Program-made: the position numbers and the translations under genes | Shown: one piece after another, positions 23,101 through 34,099 of the stretch | How positions within the stretch are numbered: the stretch's first letter is position 1 | Layout: the number at the start of each line of letters is the position of its first letter | Origin: Hemicordylus capensis | Taxonomy: Eukaryota; Chordata; Lepidosauria; Squamata; Cordylidae | Assembly (NCBI RefSeq): GCF_027244095.1 | Contig: NC_069662.1 | Location: 55,948,001 to 56,012,000, forward strand | DNA: 64,000 bases | Direction: 5' to 3' | The notes under the pieces: model-generated | What the model was told of the DNA's origin: nothing | The model's input: the letters and a program-made list of their open reading frames with translations, nothing else | The model's database searches: none

Positions 23101-26100
23101 ACAATTTACAAAACCTTAAAAAAAATAATTTAGGATGATGTTCTATTATGGTTTTAGTTTTTTTTATTACACACACACACACTTTACTGTGCTTTTTGTT
23201 ACCACTATTCAGACTCATTTAAGGTTTCTTTATTTCATGAGCTGAGCTTCAGTGGGGTGGGGGGCAGCATTTTAAAATCTTGTCTCTGGGCCCACTCCAA
23301 CCTTGCTACGCCCCTGTATCAATGAGAATATGGACACTCCTGCCTGGAAAATACATTTCAGGGGACGGAAAATATGAATGGCCACTAGCTTACAACAAAG
23401 AATTAAACGACCCTTTACTCTTGTTTTGAACCCATTGCACTATTCTGTCACAGTTTGCAACACATTAACCGTTGCAAATCCCGTAGTCTGGAAAATGCCA
23501 TGGGGAAGGTTAGTGCTGGCACATGCCCTGCCAGTGGTAAACTCTGGATGCTGCCTAGTCTGTAAGCATGAGAGACCAGAGCCCTTCCTGCTGCTTCCAG
23601 TGCTGGGAAAGCAGAGTGTGTATGAGAGAGACCTCCATTTTTTACATTTCCTTCTTTTAGACCGGTGATACTGAGAAAGAATGGGCATATGTAGAGGTGC
23701 CCTGCACTCTCATTTGCAATTTTCCTGAAGGTTCAGAGTCAGGACTTTCAATGATAACTTCCTCACAAGTTTAACTATCTATAGAAACATCGCAGATGAA
23801 CTAGTTCCTTCTTCCCTACACAGAATTTGATTATAAAAAACAAACAAAAAACTTAAAGATTATTGTTCCAGTTTGGTATCCAAAACTAGCACGTAGTTCA
23901 CCTCTCAGGGTGAGAGTACTGTGGCCTTCCTTTCAACAATCCACAGGCAATCAATTATAGTTGACGGTGCTCCCTTGAAAATTAATGTCAGCGTGCTTTT
24001 TGGACCATGAGTCTTTCACAGTACTAATGGTTATTTTAACATGTTTAAAGCAATTTTAACAAATTATATTACTGTAATACAGAACAATCCATCTTTGCAA
24101 ATGTTATGGAGAGAGAAAGTATTAAAAATGGCCCTTCCCTTCTAGCAATGCATGGCAGCTTTTGATTTAGTTATCTCAGGAAAAGGAGTCTTCCTCCTTC
24201 AAGATCCTCAAAAAGTACTTTCACTGAGGAGTGGCAGCTTCTATACTTATTTACATTTATTTGATGAATTGGCTAAAAGGCAGACAATTAATCCAAGGTT
24301 TCCCAAATACTGGGTGGTTCCACAATAGCCCTTTCTCTGCATTGTCACTTTTTGTTTATTCCATGTGATGTCCACACTGATGTCAATTTTATATTTTCGG
24401 CTTCCAGTGTTCTCTGCATTCCCCTCCAGTATATTTTTTTAGGTTTCTGATTTGTAGCAATTTGTTGGTAATAAAACAGTTGCAGATCCAGTCTGTTCGA
24501 TGGGGTCAGCCAAAGTACTATGAAGAATTTAACCGTGGCACCTCAACTAGGTATAGTTATTTAATAAAATCTGTAGTTTTCCCAGGCACCACTGTTTCTG
24601 TTCTAAGTTATAATAGAGGGGATAAATTTACCACTTCCCACTGTCTGTTACCAAGTCTGATAATTTTGTCAAGTGTCCATTGTCTGGTTCCCATATTTTT
24701 GGGCTGGCTCCTGGATCCAAAGGCAATTTGTCAAGACTTGCCATAGAGTGGGAGCCCCACAAAGGTGGCCTGCTCATGCATCACCATCAGCTGAGATTCA
24801 GAAAGCAGTAGGACATGCAAGAGGGCCTCCCTAAAAAATTCTCGCAGGCAGGCAGATTCATGTGGAAGGAGATGATCCTTCAGGTAACTTGGACCCAGGT
24901 CCCCAAGTTTCTGTTCCCATGAGCAGGGGGAGTCTTTAATAACTTTTTCCCTCTCCTTAAAAAAAATTTTTTTTTTAATTAAGTAGCAAATAGCATGTTT
25001 TGCTATTTAAAAAAAAGAGAAGATGACAATAGCAAGAGTAGTAATGCTGCAGCCAGGAATGTACAGTCCCGCCGTATCTTCCTTTTAGTTATTTGCGACT
25101 TGCACTTTGGGAAACCCTGAATCTTGGCCATGATTATTATATGGGAGCACTAGTCAAAAAGTAACACATACATCTAAACACCAGATAAATATGACCTACA
25201 GGATTGTCTATTCACTGCCACTCTGCAGGAACACAAACTTAGGTTGTGTTCCCATGACCACAGTGAATGTGATTAAAGAGGTAACCACAATTGTGAAGCC
25301 CTGTGCACTCCAATGGAGCACGACATGAGAACTTAGAAATTCCAGGCAATCCCTATCAAACCACTGTGGTTAGACCACATTTAACTGGGATAGATAACTA
25401 CACCCTGATCCTAGTTATCTTTCCTGATTAAATGTGGGTTAACTGCAGTAGGTTGATCAGGACTGCCCGAAAATTTTGAGTTCTCATGTCATGCTCTGCA
25501 GGAGTGCACAGGAATTGGCCATCATGGTTAACTCTTTAACTGTGGTCATGAGAATGCAGCCTTAATTGATTAAACAAATAATTACATGGTTGTCAATTTT
25601 CTTAAAGACAGATCGAAAGCTGAGACAGAGATGTGGACAGAGGCGTAACTATAGGGGGGGCAGGGGGGGCACGTGCCCCGGGCGCCATCTTTTCTGGTCA
25701 CATGGGGGGGCGCCGCCATGACCAATTTTTTTAAATTTTTTTTAAAATTTTTGTTAATACAAATGTTTCCTGCTCAGTGCAGCAGCGCTGCAGCAGTCAA
25801 GGGAGCACGTCAGTGCCCCCTTCCCCACGAGCAGTCCCTTCCGCACTGCCTGCGCGCGCCCCCCCATTGCTTTGCTGGTGCCTGGCGGCCAGTCAGTGGC
25901 CTGGCTTGGCGGCGGCGGCGGGTGCGTGTGAGGAAAAACCTAAGTATAATGTAGTATGTTGGGGGGGCAGTGGGGGGGCGCCATTTCAGTGCTTGCCCCG
26001 GGCGCCATTTTCCCTAGTTACGCCTCTGGATGTGGAGATGCACGATATAGCCCTCTTTGCTTAGGCCCAAGACATGCAATACTGGTCATATTTGGACTCC

Positions 26101-27533
26101 CATTCCTTTGCTTTCTCTTTTAGCTTTCCTCCTTTCCACCACAGGCTTTAAGCATTAGATGCCTCCCCCCCTCCCCCCTGCCTGCCACTGTTGTCTAGCT
26201 ATGCATACCCAAGGGGCATTACACCTTACCTTCTGTTTTCTTTCCTCTCCAGATCAAAACTATAGTAAGTCGGCAGAAAAATGCTGGAATTCATTTGTTT
26301 ACCAGATGGCCAATATCAGCGAAGCCAACTGGTGTGAATGGAGGGCTATCCAAAGGTACTGTCGGGTTAACATTATAGGACATAGGGATGCAGATGAGTG
26401 ACATCACATTAGGCTAAAAGTTGGATGATTTAAGCTAAAGTTGAATGATTTTTTTTTTTTTGTAGGAATGAAAAATGTGATATTTGAAATTTCTGAATTT
26501 TGACATTCAGATTTTAAATTTTCAAAATTTAAATTTGATTTTAAATTCCTGAGACATAGTAATATATCTAAGGAAATAATGATTAATAATTTGTCAGAAA
26601 TCAATACATTACACCCTGTTTGCCTAAAAACTTCTAAACAAAAGTGTCTCTATTTGAGTATGTTATTTTTCTTTTCATTGGGAGAGTATAGGTTCAAATT
26701 TTTGCAAGCCAAATTAATTTAGGCCAATTTGTTGGTTTCTCCCATATGATTGATGTCTAATTAACGTGTGGGATTTATTTCATGTTTTTCCTGAGTCAGC
26801 AGATTTCAAATTCATTTCCAGAGGACCCTACCTGAGTTATTTCTAGAGGACCCTACTTTAGAAGCTTATTAGGGGGTCCTCAATAGGAAGATCAGTGATG
26901 ACAGACAAACTTCATTGAAAGATAGTCTGCTCTCTGCTTCCAAGCTTCCAGTGTGCAGATGCAAAGGAATTTGGGATGTGTTCTAGTGTGCATTCTTAAT
27001 GCAGGGCTAGGTTTTGCCACACACATGCATAGCACTGGTCTATTCATGTGAATGGAGTGCGTACCCTAGAGAACATGCTTAGAATCTGCTACCATGTGGA
27101 TGTGTTTTGTGGCAACAAAGGGTGGTGAGAAAAGTATTTACTAAAGTCTGTAAAAACAATGGACAGTCTATAGGGCAAAGTTACCTCTGAGGGCTAAGAA
27201 CCAACTTTTCCTGCAGGAATGGCTTCCCCCTAATGCTCCTACTTCTGTCTTTCTCCTTCCGTCTCCTCATCGATCAACCAACACCACAGGCCTTATGGTG
27301 GACTGCGACTCTGTCTGGAACACTGGGCAGATAAGATGAAATATAGCTACCCCAATGCCTTCGCTGAGAACTACACTGTCTCCAGCCATCACATTTACTT
27401 CCACAACTGCATCGAGTTCTTGGATCCCCCTGAAAGTATTTTATTGCCCCTCATCATAACCCCCATCTGTCTCATCCCTTTCTTGGTCACCCTTGTTGTG
27501 CTGAAGAGCAAAGATGGCAAGATGCAGTCGTGA
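20084..27533 (+). CDS. RAMP2: RAMP2, receptor activity-modifying protein 2 (4 coding exons)
   Basis: RAMPs are type I membrane proteins that bind class B receptors (CALCRL, CALCR), carry them to the cell surface and set ligand choice; RAMP2 with CALCRL gives the adrenomedullin receptor. Joining 20084-20150, 21934-22077, 26253-26355 and 27290-27533 gives 185 aa with GT-AG introns of phase 1, 1 and 2. Residues 1-22 are a hydrophobic signal peptide (LLLLVL core) and 23-70 a Thr/Asn-rich tail. Residues 71-150 are the RAMP extracellular domain with CW, WCEW, LCLEH and HNC motifs. Its four cysteines (81, 98, 113, 145) are the RAMP2 pattern; RAMP1 and RAMP3 have six. Residues about 154-176 form the membrane helix with ICLIPFLVTLVV, nearly identical to human RAMP2, followed by a KSKD tail. 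Human RAMP2 is 175 aa. The ATG at 20084 is the first in frame; the ATG at 20102 (Met7) would also leave a signal peptide. Lying directly upstream of VPS25 on the same strand supports orthology. Confidence 0.95.
21637..21804. mobile_element. hAT-type MITE in RAMP2 intron 1
   Basis: Perfect 14-bp terminal inverted repeats (caggggcgtagcta) and a perfect 8-bp duplication tctctctg (21629-21636, 21805-21812). It ends 129 bases before exon 2 and is the best preserved copy of its family here. Confidence 0.93.
21934..22077 (+). CDS. RAMP2: RAMP2 coding exon 2 (N-terminal tail)
   Basis: Acceptor ctacag|tg and donor g|gtgagt; phase 1 on both sides. It encodes residues 23-70, a low-similarity Thr/Ser/Asn-rich stretch with three N-glycosylation sequons (N41, N49, N54). 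This exon is the least conserved part of RAMP2, so its assignment rests on splice sites, reading phase and position between the signal peptide and the conserved domain. Confidence 0.82.
22260..22352 (+). repeat. L2/CR1 LINE 3' tail in RAMP2 intron 2
   Basis: ttgtaaaccacccagagacc followed by gagcggtgtaaaaatatg and an AAATAAATAAAT tail. Confidence 0.65.
22935..23316. mobile_element. hAT-type element in RAMP2 intron 2
   Basis: Ends caggggcagaactata / ccttgctacgcccctg; duplication tttcagtg / tatcaatg (6 of 8). Same family as 29016, 36866 and 56067. It lacks about 60 internal bases present in 29016. Confidence 0.8.
23317..25241. other. RAMP2 intron 2, unassigned part
   Basis: AT-rich sequence with no exon-like or repeat end that can be placed with confidence. 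Confidence 0.4.
25243..25561. mobile_element. Fold-back MITE in RAMP2 intron 2
   Basis: The two halves are complementary: cccatgaccacagt (about 25251) against aactgtggtcatgag (about 25538), and caatggagcacgacatgag against ctcatgtcatgctctgc. Total about 320 bp. Confidence 0.65.
25638..26028. mobile_element. hAT-type element in RAMP2 intron 2
   Basis: Ends cagaggcgtaactatag / ctagttacgcctctg, perfect 8-bp duplication gatgtgga (25630-25637, 26029-26036). Ends about 225 bases before exon 3. Confidence 0.9.
26253..26355 (+). CDS. RAMP2: RAMP2 coding exon 3 (RAMP domain, first half)
   Basis: Acceptor ctccag|at and donor ag|gtactg; enters in phase 1 and leaves in phase 2. Encodes residues 71-104, including C81-W82 and the W97-C98-E99-W100 motif that matches WCDW in human RAMP2. 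Confidence 0.94.
27290..27533 (+). CDS. RAMP2: RAMP2 coding exon 4 (RAMP domain second half, TM helix, stop)
   Basis: Acceptor caccacag|g, open to TGA at 27531-27533. Encodes residues 105-185: RPYGGLRLCLEH, the HNC cysteine at 145, DPPE, the transmembrane helix and a short basic cytoplasmic tail. This is the strongest RAMP2-specific match in the gene. Confidence 0.96.
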
Positions 27534-27744
27534 GTCCTGGCTTTTGTTTACCCATGTTGTAGGACTTGCATCGCTAAGTTGCAAAAATATTACAGTCACC
27601 ATCTCTGGAGGGGGCTGGACCTCTCTAACTCACAACACACAGAGGCCACAACCTGGGATGAGTCACTATGCTGGAGGTTTGTCTTTGAATGCTAACTGGC
27701 ACCAACCTGAACCTCTCTCATGGTTCAGGCACCAACCTGAACCT

Positions 27745-28322
27745 CTCTCACAGAAGCAAATGCAAGCACATTTACCATATGTAGTTTGGAAACTTCAATT
27801 ACTGCAAAAATGTGGCAGCTAGATTGGTCTCTGGGGTATCCCAGAGAGGACACATTATGCCTGTTCTCAAAGTGTTGCACTGGTTGCCGATATGTTTCTG
27901 GGCAAAGTACAAAGTGCTGGTTATTACCTTTAAAGCCTTGAATGGCTTAGGTCCGGGTTACCTGAAGGAACACTTTTCTCTGCAAGATCTCATCAGGTGG
28001 GGTCCATCTTTGGGTGCCGCTGGTTCATCTGGTGGCGACCTGGGATAAGGCCTTCTCTGTTGTCACCCCTAGGTTGTGGGATGCACTCTCTGTGGATATA
28101 AGAGGATTATCTTCCTTGGAGGCCTTCAGTAGAGCCTTAAAGACCCACCTTTTTAGCCTGGCTTTTAGTGGTATCTAGTTTTAATGTTATCTAGTTTTAA
28201 TTGTAATTTTAATCTGCTTTTAATTGGTTTTTAATTTTAATTGTTATGTTTTTTTTTTAATGTAAACCACCCTGAGCCACTTTTGGAAGGGCAGTATATA
28301 AATCAAATCAAATCAATAAATC
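27745..28322 (+). mobile_element. L2-type LINE 3' end in the RAMP2 3' flank
   Basis: Encodes ARLVSGVSQRGHIMPVLK, LHWLPICFWAKYKVLVITF and ALNGLGPGYLKEHF, then the ccaccctgagccacttttgg tail and an ATCAAATCAA end. 5'-truncated. Confidence 0.8.
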
Positions 28323-28528
28323 TATGCAACAGATTTAACCCAGTTTGAAAATGACTTAATGTCTGAGCTCATAAAGCAATTGTGGGAACTGTAGCAGCTG
28401 AAGATTCTTAGTGAGAATGCCTGAGGCTCTTTACAGGTTGGTGTCCCGCGTTTTGTGGGGAATAGGCATGACAGTTAAAGATGATGGGGTAGACATTAGT
28501 ACACCCAGTGTATATGAACCCTCATCCT

Positions 28529-28938
28529 CAGTGGCGCTCTTACCCCTGTATTTCAGGGCCAAAGTCTAAGGCCTCCGCACCCCCTGAGGGCCCCCAAATT
28601 TGGACTGTCTTTGCATCGCTGGTGTGGTGGTGTGGTCGCTGCTGGCCCACACTGCACCAGGCGGCCGAGTGTGATTATGACCTGTGCCTGGTGCTTTAGA
28701 GACAGAGGGGGGAGTGGGGAAAGAAATATGTGGGATGGGAATATGTTAGTGTTGTGTGTAGAAATGTTTCTGCTGATGCATATTTACATAAATATACTCC
28801 ACGTGTTAAAAAATACTTTGTGTGGTGTGTAGGGGGATGATGCTTAACTTGCAGTGGGGTGGGGTGGGGGGCTCCAGTGGAGGGGGGCCTCCAAAGGCCT
28901 TTAGGTCCAAGCTCCAGAATTACCTAAGTGCACCTCTG
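28529..28938. mobile_element. hAT-type element in RAMP2 3' flank
   Basis: Ends cagtggcgc / gcacctctg, perfect 8-bp duplication ctcatcct (28521-28528, 28939-28946). Confidence 0.85.
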
Positions 28939-29015
28939 CTCATCCTCCTTTAAGCATCAGAGCACTTGTGTAAACACTTCACTCTCTCCAGTTTGGTCTC
29001 TCCCTTCCACCCAAA

Positions 29016-29364
29016 CAGGGGCATAACTATAATAGGGCAAGGGGAGACAGTTGTCTGGGGGCCCACTGCCTTGGGGCCCCCCCCAGAGGCAAGTCACATG
29101 ACTGACTCTCCCCAGCTGCGCACCCACCCGGGCTTCCTTCAGTTGTATTCATCCTCCGAAATTGATGTGAGTGTTAAGACCTGGAGCTACCAGAACTGCA
29201 TGTCTTTCTCTAGTACCATTAAATGACTTGCATTGTCCACAATTTACAAAACCTTAAAAAAAATTATTTAGGGAGATTTCTTTACTTCATGAGCTGAGCT
29301 TCAGTGAGGGGGGGGGATTTTAAAATCTTGTCTCTGGGCCCGCTCCAACCTTGCTACACCCCTG
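29016..29364. mobile_element. hAT-type element in RAMP2 3' flank
   Basis: Ends caggggcataactata / ccttgctacacccctg, perfect 8-bp duplication cacccaaa (29008-29015, 29365-29372). Confidence 0.9.
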
Positions 29365-29414
29365 CACCCAAACTCTCCTAGCTCTCCCTCTGTGGCCAAA
29401 TGACTCTCTGCACC

Positions 29415-29420
29415 AATAAA
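29415..29420 (+). terminator. Candidate RAMP2 polyadenylation signal (AATAAA)
   Basis: A canonical AATAAA in non-repeat sequence, with a T/GT-rich stretch about 65-80 bases downstream. It is the first AATAAA after the RAMP2 stop that is not in a LINE tail. Removing the LINE (about 27745-28322) and the hAT copies (28529-28938, 29016-29364) leaves about 550 bases of putative ancestral 3' UTR. Confidence 0.45.
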
Positions 29421-30407
29421 GCTGTGTAATTTCCATGCAGGCTCTGGAGTCAGGCGGCTATTTCCTTCCTTCGTCTCTGTTTATTAGGGTTGTGTTTCTG
29501 GCACGTTTCCTTTCTGGATAAGCTCAGACTGCCCCAAACAAATGTGGATTTCCCTTTGTAAACAGGCTGCCCTACCAGAGAGCAAAGTGGTATCCAGCTT
29601 CGCCTTCCCCACACCAACTGCTGTTTGCTCAACAGAATTTTCATTTTCTTGACCTTGCCCCCTCTCATCACTCACACAGGCTCCAAAAGCTGTCGGATCA
29701 GCTTGTGGTAGATAAGAATTACCAAGATACCCCGAGCCTTGGTGGTAAGTGTCACATTTTGTCACCACATTTCAAAGAGGGTATTGTAGGAGTACAGAAG
29801 GAGGTTTCCCAGGCTCGGGGCTCTACTGCGAAAGGAAGTGGTGTAAGTTAGGATGAGAATATATAAATCTCATAAAAGCACATACAAGTGTCAATAAGCA
29901 CAAATGAGGTTGTTCACATTGCTTCTTTTTATTATGGATGATGGTATTTCATTATGGTTTTTTAAATGTTGGTTTGTTCACACAGCTGGCTGCTCCTGAT
30001 CTATCCCACCCATTTCTGGTCAATAAGGTTGTAGAGGAGGCCGCCACCTCCTGCTTTCAAATGGCGCCTTCACTTTTGCCTTGGGCGCCTTCCAGATTAA
30101 ACCCTACAACAGTGTCACTATGGATCTGCTAAGTGTGCTTCCGTACTTCCTGTGTTGTGACACCACAGTCCCTGCACTGACAGCAGGGTGCCATTCACAT
30201 TTCCGATGCCTTCTTTCAGATTTTATCTTTGCGTTATAGTGCTACAGCGTTGCATGTGCATAGCAAAAAAGTAGCTGTACTTTCCCATTGTAGGAGTTTG
30301 AGAGTCTGGGGATTGTTTTCAATACGATCCTGCCAAGCTGAAACATTTTACCGCTGTTGTAGTGTGTAATCTGGAAAGCGCCTTGGTAGTGAAGAGAATG
30401 AGGGGGG

Positions 30408-30712
30408 GGAGTACGTGTGTGCCAGGCACGGCCTGTGAACACACCTCCGGGGGGGCAGCGGGCAGAATCTTTAAGTGTAAATGGAGCCGATGCTCTGTGC
30501 CACACAGCAGCCCCCGCGGCAGGGAATTGCGTCTGCCACTCACCTGACTCCCACAGAGGCAAGCCCCGCCAGCGGCCATGTGAGTGGCAGAGGTGATTCC
30601 CCACCGCGGGGAATTCCCCACAGAGCACCGGCTCCGTTTACACTTAAAGAAGCCGCTCCCCCCCCCCAGAGGTGCGTTCACGGGCCACGCCTGCTGTGTG
30701 CGCATGCACGGT
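30408..30712. mobile_element. About 300-bp fold-back element
   Basis: Left arm about 30418-30545 is complementary to right arm about 30565-30700 (aatggagccgatgctctgtg against cacagagcaccggctccgtt). It is GC-rich. Apparent open frames on both strands are a result of the palindrome. Confidence 0.75.
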
Positions 30713-31285
30713 GCCTGTGGCTCCCCCACAATTTTTCTGTCTTTTAAGATTTTTTTCCCCCCTGGTGTTCTTGCACAACAACAACTACGCGTTAGATCAA
30801 TGGGAAGCTCCAGCTACAGCAATGGGGCACTAACTCAAAATCACCTTTTGCAGTCTCAGTACAGGTGGGGCTGGGGTGTGGGAAGCTTCCCTCTGGAATG
30901 GAAGTGCTTTCCACACTTATTGCCACCTGGAGATTTTATATGTATATGTTTGCCGATGGTGTTCTTGTGCAAGTATACCAGTACACTAGAGCAACTGGAA
31001 GATCTACCACATCACTACCTCATGGTCATCAGGCAGGCCTCCTCCTTCCTAGACACCACCTAACTGTTATTAATTCTTAATTTATGAAAGGAAACATTGC
31101 TGGGCTGCTCTGATGTCTTGATGTTCATGCCCAAGGACACTGTGGAGGCGTGTGCGATCACCAAGTGGAAGGCAGAGTCAACGCTCCCCAAAGTCGCTCC
31201 CATATAAGTCGCCACACCTCCACCTCACACTTTATCTCAGAGAGCTCTCCGTACAGCTCCACAAAAATCCCAGAGTACTGCACAG

Positions 31286-32099
31286 TAGGGGTGTGAATTG
31301 GTCACATTTTGTGTTCTGTTCCAGGCTCAGAACAGAATGCAAAGCATTGGGATAGTCTTGCGGTAGCAAGCATGACTTGTCCCCTTAGCTAAGCAGGGTC
31401 TGCCCTGGTTGCATTTGAAAGAGAGACTAGCAGTATGAGCACTGTAAGATATTCCCCTCAGGGGATGGAGCCTCTCTGGGAAGAGCAGAAGGTTTCAAGT
31501 TCCCTCCCTGGCATCTCCAAGATAGGGCTGAGAGAGATTCCTGCCTGCAGCCTTGGAGAAGCTGCTGCCAGTCTGTGAAGACAATACTAAGCTAGATGGA
31601 CCAATGGTCTGACTCAGTATATGGCAGCTTCCTATGTTCCTATGAACAACTCCATTCCGACCTGTAATGTTCCGCCGTTCTGGGTGGCCAGTGAGGGGTC
31701 TGAGGGCAGTGCAGGGGTGTGTACAAGAGCTACCTTTTAAAAGTTCTTACTGCCGATACCTGCAAGAAGTAAGTATCGGCAGGTGAGGAGCAGCGCTGTA
31801 CTAGCAGCCTGCACAGCGGAGGCCTCGCCTATAGCACAGGATGCTGCTGCAGTGCCACTCCTCACCGTTTCTTCCAAGTATCGGCAGGAACAACAACTTT
31901 TAAAGGTACCTCTGTTGAAACAACCGGCTTGGCCAGTTGTTCTGACAGAACATCCCAATACTTTGCATTATGTTCTGAGCCTGGAACAGAATGCAAAATG
32001 CGTTCGGTTTATTTAAAGGGCATTCTGTTCTGAGCTCGGAAAGTCCTGTTCTGTGTTGGAACGTTCCGCCCTCAGAATGTTCTTTTCTGCGCATCCCTA
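31286..32099. mobile_element. About 800-bp inverted-repeat element with a nested 5S SINE
   Basis: Left end taggggtgtgaattg and right end cgcatccct are inverted. ttctgttccaggctcagaac recurs in reverse at 31975-31994. A central fold-back (about 31735-31912) pairs two tatcggcag blocks. The left arm is interrupted by the 5S SINE at 31352-31644. Confidence 0.65.
31352..31644 (+). repeat. 5S rRNA-derived SINE
   Basis: agctaagcagggtc, then cctggttgca matches the internal promoter region of 5S rRNA. The tail (gatggaccaatggtctgact to cttcctatgttcctatg) is shared with two other copies here. Confidence 0.88.
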
Positions 32100-32293
32100 T
32101 TGCACACAACCTTTTTCAACACTCCCCCAAGGTGCAACTTTTAAAAAATGCGTACATTACACATTAAGGGACAATTGTCATGAAAAAAATTGAATAAGGC
32201 CGCTGGCTGTATGAACAGTACCTTACTGTACTGAAGTTGCTGTAATCCCCCCCCCTCATCTGAACTCCCCCCAAACCTAATTGTAGTGAAGTA

Positions 32294-32430
32294 CCCTGTT
32301 TCCCCGAAAGTAAGACCTACCCCGAAAGTAAGACCTAGCAGTAATTTCTGATGTACCACTAATATGCCCTAGTGCATTTTTTGGGGCTAAAATTAATATA
32401 AGACACTGTCTTATTTTCGGGGAAACACGG
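32294..32430. mobile_element. Tc1/mariner-like MITE, 137 bp
   Basis: Inverted ends ccctgtttccccgaaagtaa / ttattttcggggaaacacgg, flanked by TA on both sides (32292-32293, 32431-32432). The TA duplication points to the Tc1/mariner superfamily. Confidence 0.75.
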
Positions 32431-32432
32431 TA

Positions 32433-34099
32433 GGAGTAAATCACTGTCTGGAAATCTCAGTGTGAAGGAAAGACCTGCTAAATAGATCGAGGGGATGATA
32501 CACTTTCCTTGAAAGGAAAGGTTCAAGAGGAGGACACCTTTTAGTTTAGCAAATGGATGACCAAAGAGTAACAGAAGGTGAGAAAATGAACAGTGTGCAT
32601 AAAAGAACAACCACATAAATACACACGGAAAATGGGCCACAAGTGTATTGCAACTGTTGTGTGATATCCCTACAGATAACTTCAGTAATAGTTGCTTCCA
32701 TATCAAGTTTAGTCTGGGATTGCCATCCTTGGTTCACACTTGTTATTTTTATTTTTTACAGAGAATTCAGATGATGCTGTTGACAGCTATTGCATTCCAA
32801 CATTTTCCGTGTTGTCCTCCCATCTTTTTCCAGATATGTGGTGATTTATATTATTATTTAAAAAACAATCACAGTGACAAGCTGTCCTATGTAGACTAGT
32901 CAAGAGCTGTTGAGGCTTTTCAGGGCTACTGTGCTTAATTAGAAGCTTCCTCTTTGCAGCTTTACTGATTTTTCTCTCGTTTTTTCTTTTCATTTTGAAA
33001 ATAAAATAGTTTTATTTTATTCCTGAAAAAGGGAAGAAAATGAGTGGAAACTAGTAATTAAAATCTCTCCTGCTGTGGGGAACAGGAACTGACATGTAGT
33101 GCAATTAAGAGGTTATTCTTATCATTGTTCCACTGAACAGGAAGTAATAAAAGGAGCAGAAGCTGCAAGGAGGAAGCTACTAATTAATGTTGCAGATGAC
33201 ATTTGTTGTATGGGATTTACTTATGAGTAAGCATTATAGAAGGATCTTGGCCACAGGGATGAGCACTGCTGGATAATACAACACCTATATTAAGTGCCAT
33301 GTGGAACCACACTTTTAATTCCGCTTATGGGTGATTGTGGGAAAGCAGTGCTCAGCAGCACTAAATGGCCTTAGTGCAAGCAAACTGACAACTTTTCTTT
33401 GGATCTAGGAGCAAGGCAAAAAAAACCTGAAACCTGACAATGGACACTTGACAACATTACCAGACAGTGGTGGACACTGTGGATTGGGAGAGAAAATGGG
33501 CTTTTCTTTATCCTCTTTACTAGAACAGGGCTGCTTGGAACAAATAAATATTTTATTAAAGAACTCTACCTTTACATATTCTAGTCTAGGTGCCGTAGTT
33601 AAATTTCTAGGTGCATGGCTCCTTGGTGCCTGGGATTTGTGGACAGACAGCCTTAATGGGGAATAGGTGTGCTACTGTTGGCCCTTTATTTTTAAAAATC
33701 ATCTAAATGTGTGTTGTTTCCCACTCAGAAGTCATACAAAAAGAAGTGCACAGCCTCCAAATGAAAACAAAACAAAACCCAACATTTGCAATGAAAGGTT
33801 GCTGGGGATGATAACCTTGTTTCTATACGCCAGCTTTTTAAAAAAACATGTATAGAAGTGCCCTCACACAGAAGAGTTGTGTAAAAGAAAGGTCCACAAC
33901 CTCTCCTATAGCTAAAAAAAACAACTAAGACATTATCCTTACTTATCTCGGAGTAAGTTTGATTAAAACAAATTGGACTTGCTTTGCTTGCCGGAATGTT
34001 TTAGTGTGTGCTTATTAAAAACTCTAAAACAAAAGGTTCAGAAAGTAGGCAGTAGCAAGTTAGACATTTCCGGAAACTGGTTTTTATAGATGGCAAAAA
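32433..34099. other. Unassigned intergenic sequence
   Basis: AT-rich, with no recognised coding, RNA or repeat boundary. Confidence 0.4.

Noticed and set aside
24298-25122. Candidate DNA transposon with aaggtttcccaaa / tttgggaaaccctg ends
   Set aside because: The ends are only loosely complementary and no 8-bp duplication could be matched.
30242-31063. Open frames of 128-159 codons on both strands
   Set aside because: They overlie the GC-rich fold-back element, whose palindrome produces mirrored open frames.
31352-31644. Possible 5S rRNA gene
   Set aside because: Only the internal promoter-like part matches 5S rRNA. The 3' half is a shared SINE tail found in two further copies.
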